DNA of 8,937 nucleotides from the NCBI GenBank assembly GCA_031255615.1, contig JAIRSD010000112.1, positions 1 through 8,937 on the forward strand, given 5' to 3'. Under the pieces are notes generated by a model. That model was not told the DNA's origin. It saw only the letters and a program-made list of their open reading frames with translations, and made no database searches. This document shows, in pieces, positions 5,289-8,937 of this stretch. Position 1 is the first letter of the stretch. The number at the start of each line of letters is the position of its first letter. A program made the translations under genes and the position numbers. The DNA comes from Treponema sp. (GTDB taxonomy: Bacteria; Spirochaetota; Spirochaetia; Treponematales; Breznakiellaceae).

Positions 5289-7040
5289 TCAACTCCTCCC
5301 CAGGCTCCAGCCCAGGCTTTCCCGCTGGATCCGGTACAGCCGGGCGAAAAGGCCGTCCTTCGCCAGGAGCTCCTCCCCGGTCCCCTCCTCCACCAGGCGG
5401 CCCCGATCCAGCACGGCGATCTTGTCCGCCCCCATTACGGTCCGCAGACGGTGGGCGATAACGATGACCGTTCGATTTTTCACCAGCGCAGAAACAGCCT
5501 CCTGGATCAATGTCTCGTTCTCCGGGTCCAGGCTGGCGGTGGCCTCGTCCAGCAGCACGATGGGGGCGTCCTTGAGGAGGGCCCGGGCGATGGAGATTCG
5601 CTGCCGCTCGCCCCCCGAAAGGGTGGAACCGTTTTCACCGATCACCGTGTCGTAGCCCTCCGGCAGCTCCCGGATAAAGCCGTCGCAGCGGGCCGTCTTC
5701 GCCGCGGCGTAGATCTCGTCGTCGGCGGCCCCCTCCTTGCCGATGCGGATGTTGTTCTTCACGGTGTCGTTAAAAAGCACCACGTCCTGGAACACAAAAC
5801 TCATGGAGGCCATGAGCTTTTCCGGATCGATGCCGGCGATATTTTTCCCGCCGATAAGAATCTCCCCTTCCCGGACGTCCCAGAACCGGGCGATAAGCCG
5901 GGACAGGGTGCTCTTGCCGCTTCCCGACGGCCCGGCCAGCGCGGTGACGCCGCCCTGGGGGATGGAAAGGTTGATCCCCTTAATCACGTCCTCCCCTTCG
6001 TGGTAGGCGAAGCTGACGTTTTTCAGTTCGATGCCGCAGCCTTCAATCCGGACGGCCTCATCGCCGCCCATCACCGGCTCCTTCCTGACCTTCATCATCC
6101 GCTGGGTGGAAATGAGAAAATAGAAAAATTCCGGCAGCAGGGTAAAGAACACGACCAGGGGGGAGTAGATCTTCGCGCTGATAAGGATAAACGTAAGAAA
6201 GGGAATAACCCCCAGGCTGCCGCCGGTCAAAAGGGCGACCCCCGTCAATACCACCAGGCCCATCCCCACCTGAAGAATCATGGATGCGGTGATGATGAAA
6301 ATTCCCGTAAAGCCCTCGAATCGTATGGCCTCCCGCATCATGGTCCGCAGGGCCCTTTCCAGGGCCTTTGATTTTTCCCCGGAAAGGCCGAAGGCCTTGA
6401 CCACCTTGATCCCCTCCAGATACTCCTGGACCTGATCGGAGACGGCGAGTTTGGCGGCCACATGGCGTTCCCCAAAACGGGCCTGCATTTTCCGGCTCCC
6501 CAGGATGAGGCCGAAGCTGAGGGGCAGGGCGGCGAACAAGGCCAGGGCCATGCGCCAGTCATACAGGGCCAAAAGAAGGCAGGTGAACAGGTCGGTGATG
6601 ATGGCGCCGAAAAGGGTGGGCGTTACGTGGCTCATCACGTGTTCAACCGTGCCGCAGTCGGCCATGATGTTGGTGGTCAGTTCCGAAAGATCCTTGTTGT
6701 TGAAAAAACTCAGGGGAAGCCGCCGGATATGCTCCGCCACCTCCAGCCGGATCTTCTCCGATTCGCTGTAGGCGGTGGTGTAGGTCCTGCGGTACTCGAC
6801 GCGGTAGGCAAGGACATACAGGACCGCGGCCCCCAGGCCCAGGGCCGCAAGCAGCCAGAGCCGGTTCCGGTCCAGGCTCCCCCCGTCCATGAGCGGGTTA
6901 AGCAGGGCGATGACGGCCTGGATGATCACGATAAAGGGCAGGAGAAGGGACAGGTTCGACAGCACCACCGCCAGCACCGCCCGCTTAAAATTCCTATGCC
7001 CCTCGTCGGAAAGGCCGAACAGGGTTTGTATGTTGAACAT
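5289..7040 (-). CDS. Half-size ABC transporter, membrane plus ATPase domain (second of a pair)
   Basis: This 583-residue inner-membrane protein couples ATP hydrolysis to substrate movement, most likely as a heterodimer with the gene upstream. The membrane domain has about six hydrophobic segments, near residues 22-44, 61-80, 140-160, 163-182, 246-270 and 276-310. The ATPase domain has Walker A GPSGSGKST (370-378), Q-loop Gln418, signature LSGGE (474-478), Walker B IVLLDE (494-499) with catalytic Glu499, D-loop SLD (503-505) and switch His530. All key residues are intact. The start is placed at the ATG at 7040-7038 because GGAGGAG lies at 7053-7047. A longer open frame to 7187 would overlap the upstream gene and adds a non-membrane, Arg-rich stretch unlike the family. 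LPLSFFNNKDLSELTTNIM recalls gut-bacterial half-transporters annotated as multidrug or siderophore-type. The substrate is unknown. Confidence 0.92.
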   Translation of the reverse strand: MFNIQTLFGLSDEGHRNFKRAVLAVVLSNLSLLLPFIVIIQAVIALLNPLMDGGSLDRNRLWLLAALGLGAAVLYVLAYRVEYRRTYTTAYSESEKIRLEVAEHIRRLPLSFFNNKDLSELTTNIMADCGTVEHVMSHVTPTLFGAIITDLFTCLLLALYDWRMALALFAALPLSFGLILGSRKMQARFGERHVAAKLAVSDQVQEYLEGIKVVKAFGLSGEKSKALERALRTMMREAIRFEGFTGIFIITASMILQVGMGLVVLTGVALLTGGSLGVIPFLTFILISAKIYSPLVVFFTLLPEFFYFLISTQRMMKVRKEPVMGGDEAVRIEGCGIELKNVSFAYHEGEDVIKGINLSIPQGGVTALAGPSGSGKSTLSRLIARFWDVREGEILIGGKNIAGIDPEKLMASMSFVFQDVVLFNDTVKNNIRIGKEGAADDEIYAAAKTARCDGFIRELPEGYDTVIGENGSTLSGGERQRISIARALLKDAPIVLLDEATASLDPENETLIQEAVSALVKNRTVIVIAHRLRTVMGADKIAVLDRGRLVEEGTGEELLAKDGLFARLYRIQRESLGWSLGRS

Positions 7041-7046
7041 GCTTTT

Positions 7047-7053
7047 CTCCTCC
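7047..7053 (-). promoter_or_regulatory. Ribosome binding site fixing the start of the second ABC gene
   Basis: GGAGGAG on the minus strand, six bases before the ATG at 7040, is the strongest Shine-Dalgarno sequence in the transporter region. It decides the start against the longer open frame. Confidence 0.8.
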
Positions 7054-7096
7054 ACAATTTTCTCGATCCTCGTCTTGCCTGCCGTGTTTCCGCGGC

Positions 7097-7108
7097 GGCG
7101 GATCCGCC
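7097..7108. promoter_or_regulatory. 12-bp palindrome in the gap between the ABC genes
   Basis: GGCGGATCCGCC is a perfect palindrome in the 98-bp gap between the two transporter genes. It may be an mRNA processing hairpin or chance in GC-rich DNA. No promoter was seen in the gap. Confidence 0.2.
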
Positions 7109-7138
7109 CCGATCCGAGCCGTCCCCGGGGCTTAGGGG

Positions 7139-8905
7139 CTAAGATTGATGTATACGCCAGTTCATGGCCCCGGTGTAATCTTCCCACATCCGGCTGTAGC
7201 GGCCGCCGGCCTTGACCAGGCTGTCGTGGCCCCCCTCCTCCACCAGGCGGCCCTTGTCGATGACCACGATCTTGTCCGCCCCCCGAACCGTGGAGAGCCG
7301 GTGGGCAATGATGATGACGGTCTTGTTTTTCATCAGCCCTTCAAAGGCCCATTGAATCTTCTGCTCGTTTTCCGGGTCCGCGAAGGCGGTGGCCTCGTCC
7401 AGCACGATAATCGGCGCGTCCTTGAGGATCGCCCGGGCAATGACGATCCGCTGCCGCTCCCCGCCGGACAGGTGGATGTTCTTCGCGCCGATCACCGTGT
7501 CGTAGCCCTGGGGCAGGGCCTGGACAAATTCGTGGCACTGGGCGGCCTTCGCCGCGGCAACGGCGTCCTCCCGGGCGGCGTTCTTGTTCCCAATCAGGAT
7601 ATTGTCCATGATGCTCTGCTTGAATAAAAACACATCCTGGAACACAAAACTTACGATGGACATGAGGTATTCGCTCGACATGTCCCGCACATCCACCCCG
7701 CCGATCCTCACCGCCCCCTCTGCGGCTTCGTAAAACCGGGGGACAAGGTGGGCCAGGGTGGACTTGCCGCCCCCCGACGGCCCCACCAGGGCGGTTACTT
7801 CCCCCTGGCGGGCGGTAAAATTCACGTCCCTTATGGCAACCGGTTCCCCTTCCCCGTTGTAGGTAAAGGTCACGTGATCGAAGGCCACCGAAAATTCCCG
7901 CGCGGTTTGGGGGGCGGCGGGTTCCGGCAGGGGGGGCGTGTCCAGCACCTTATCCATCCGCTCAATGCCGTTGAGAATCAGCTTCCCGTTGGTGGAAACG
8001 TACATCAGCTTGGTAAAGGGGGTGGGAAGGGAAACGGAAAAGACCAGATAAAACACCGATGCCAGGGCGAAGGCGGGATAATCCGCCACCCCCCCGGAGA
8101 TAAGGATGATCACCGGAATGAGGAACAGGTACACATGGTTGATGATCATGAGGAACAGGACCATGAGGATTTCGAAGCTCATGGTATATGTAAGGACGAA
8201 GGCGCCGTATTCCTTGATGATCCCGTGAAATTTGCGGAAGCTGTAGATGGTCTGGTTAAAGGCCTTGACCACCGCGATGCCCCGCACGTATTCCACCGCC
8301 GCGTTGTTCATGTCCTCCAGGGAATTCTGGTACTTATTGACAAAGATCTGCGCCTTTTTGCTGCCCATGCCGATCATCTGAATCACGTAACTTATGATGA
8401 TGGGCACAAGGCTCGCCAGCCCCAGCCGCCAGTCAAAGAAAAAAAGTATGACCAGGGTGAATACCGGCATGGCAAAGGAACCGGCTAAATCGGGAAGCTG
8501 GTGGGCGATAAAGGTCTCCAGCTTTTCGATGTTTTCATCCACCACCTTCCGCAGTTTTCCGGTGGAATTTTCCGTGTGGAATCCCAGGGGCAGGGAGGCG
8601 ATATGGCGGGTAAATTCCAGCTTAAGGTCGTAAAGGGTAGTAAAGGCCGCCACATGGGAACACATCAGGGCGACAAAATTAAAGAAAATCGCCGCCGCCG
8701 CCCCGCCCGCGGCCAGCCAGCCCAACCTGAACATGGCGGCCCGGTCCAGGCCCCCCAAATCCGCGAAGCGGGCCACCAGCTCCCGGATCAGGTAATAAAC
8801 GGCCACAAAGGGGGTAAAGGACAAGGCCACGCTGGCCGCCGAAAAAAGGCACGAACAGGCAACCAGGATCTTCTTGCGGAACGCCAGTTCCCAAAGCCGG
8901 GCCAT
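7139..8905 (-). CDS. Half-size ABC transporter, membrane plus ATPase domain (first of a pair)
   Basis: This protein of at least 588 residues is the partner of the downstream half-transporter. Hydrophobic segments lie near residues 13-40, 62-85, 143-159, 163-180, 245-268 and 262-292. The ATPase domain has Walker A GPSGGGKST (375-383), Q-loop Gln423, signature LSGGE (479-483), Walker B IIVLDE (499-504) with catalytic Glu504, and switch His535. The D-loop is unusual: AFAD (507-510) replaces the common S-x-L-D. LPLGFHTENSTGKLRKVV and IAHQLPDLAG match the style of the IrtA/IrtB and YbtP/YbtQ group, some of which import siderophores; this is family resemblance and not proof. The ATG at 8905 has no clear ribosome binding site. 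The frame stays open to the right edge (GKTPGPRKTG precedes the Met), so the true start may lie beyond the window. A 98-bp gap separates it from the second gene. Confidence 0.9.
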   Translation of the reverse strand: MARLWELAFRKKILVACSCLFSAASVALSFTPFVAVYYLIRELVARFADLGGLDRAAMFRLGWLAAGGAAAAIFFNFVALMCSHVAAFTTLYDLKLEFTRHIASLPLGFHTENSTGKLRKVVDENIEKLETFIAHQLPDLAGSFAMPVFTLVILFFFDWRLGLASLVPIIISYVIQMIGMGSKKAQIFVNKYQNSLEDMNNAAVEYVRGIAVVKAFNQTIYSFRKFHGIIKEYGAFVLTYTMSFEILMVLFLMIINHVYLFLIPVIILISGGVADYPAFALASVFYLVFSVSLPTPFTKLMYVSTNGKLILNGIERMDKVLDTPPLPEPAAPQTAREFSVAFDHVTFTYNGEGEPVAIRDVNFTARQGEVTALVGPSGGGKSTLAHLVPRFYEAAEGAVRIGGVDVRDMSSEYLMSIVSFVFQDVFLFKQSIMDNILIGNKNAAREDAVAAAKAAQCHEFVQALPQGYDTVIGAKNIHLSGGERQRIVIARAILKDAPIIVLDEATAFADPENEQKIQWAFEGLMKNKTVIIIAHRLSTVRGADKIVVIDKGRLVEEGGHDSLVKAGGRYSRMWEDYTGAMNWRIHQS

Positions 8906-8937
8906 GCCGGTTTTACGGGGTCCGGGGGTTTTTCCCG

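Noticed and set aside
5052..5655. ORFs over the 5094-5182 inverted repeat and the end of the ABC gene
   Set aside because: They derive from the inverted repeat or are antisense shadows of the transporter; no supporting signals.
7041..7187. N-terminal extension of the second ABC gene to an ATG at 7187
   Set aside because: It would overlap the upstream gene and adds a basic, unstructured stretch. A strong ribosome binding site supports the start at 7040.

Overview
The window is GC-rich bacterial chromosome. All five recognisable genes, and one small candidate ORF, lie on the minus strand, so transcription runs from right to left. The gene set (Der GTPase, MerR-type regulator and Rsm22-like protein in overlapping order, plus a pair of half-size ABC transporters) and the style of the intergenic repeats suggest a spirochaete of the Treponema group, possibly a gut or host-associated one. 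This is inferred from protein flavour only; no rRNA or other marker is present, so the assignment is tentative.

Region by region. Positions 1-557 hold the N-terminal 185 residues of a protein with an XRE/Cro-type helix-turn-helix and a Pro/Lys/Glu-rich linker; its C-terminus is off the left edge. Upstream of it is a 19-codon ORF (603-662) with a better ribosome binding site than the gene itself. It is in the same frame and ends at an in-frame TGA, so it is either a leader peptide or a broken 5' end. Positions 663-1305 carry no gene. They hold an AT-rich stretch, two TTGTTCA-type palindromes, a terminator-like hairpin and a 93-bp structured repeat (copy A).

Positions 1306-4459 form one tight operon, read der, merR-like, rsm22-like, with 4-bp stop/start overlaps at both junctions. 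Der acts in 50S maturation and Rsm22-family proteins act on small-subunit assembly, so the operon looks like a ribosome-assembly unit with an embedded DNA-binding protein. Positions 4460-5288 again lack a convincing gene. They contain copy B of the structured repeat in the opposite orientation, three further perfect or near-perfect hairpins, a perfect 14-bp-arm palindrome, and a large imperfect inverted repeat of the CTTCGTG/CACGAAG kind. The der operon is therefore bracketed on both sides by members of the same repeat families.

Positions 5289-8905 encode two half-size ABC transporters, each with a membrane domain and an ATPase domain, separated by 98 bp. They almost certainly form a heterodimer. 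Their sequence flavour resembles the YbtP/YbtQ-IrtA/IrtB-like and multidrug-type half-transporters; the substrate cannot be read from the sequence. The start of the first transporter gene may lie beyond the right edge.

No tRNA, rRNA, CRISPR array, transposase or complete insertion sequence was seen. The most interesting signal is the dispersed hairpin repeat: its two copies differ by compensatory base-pair changes in both stems.
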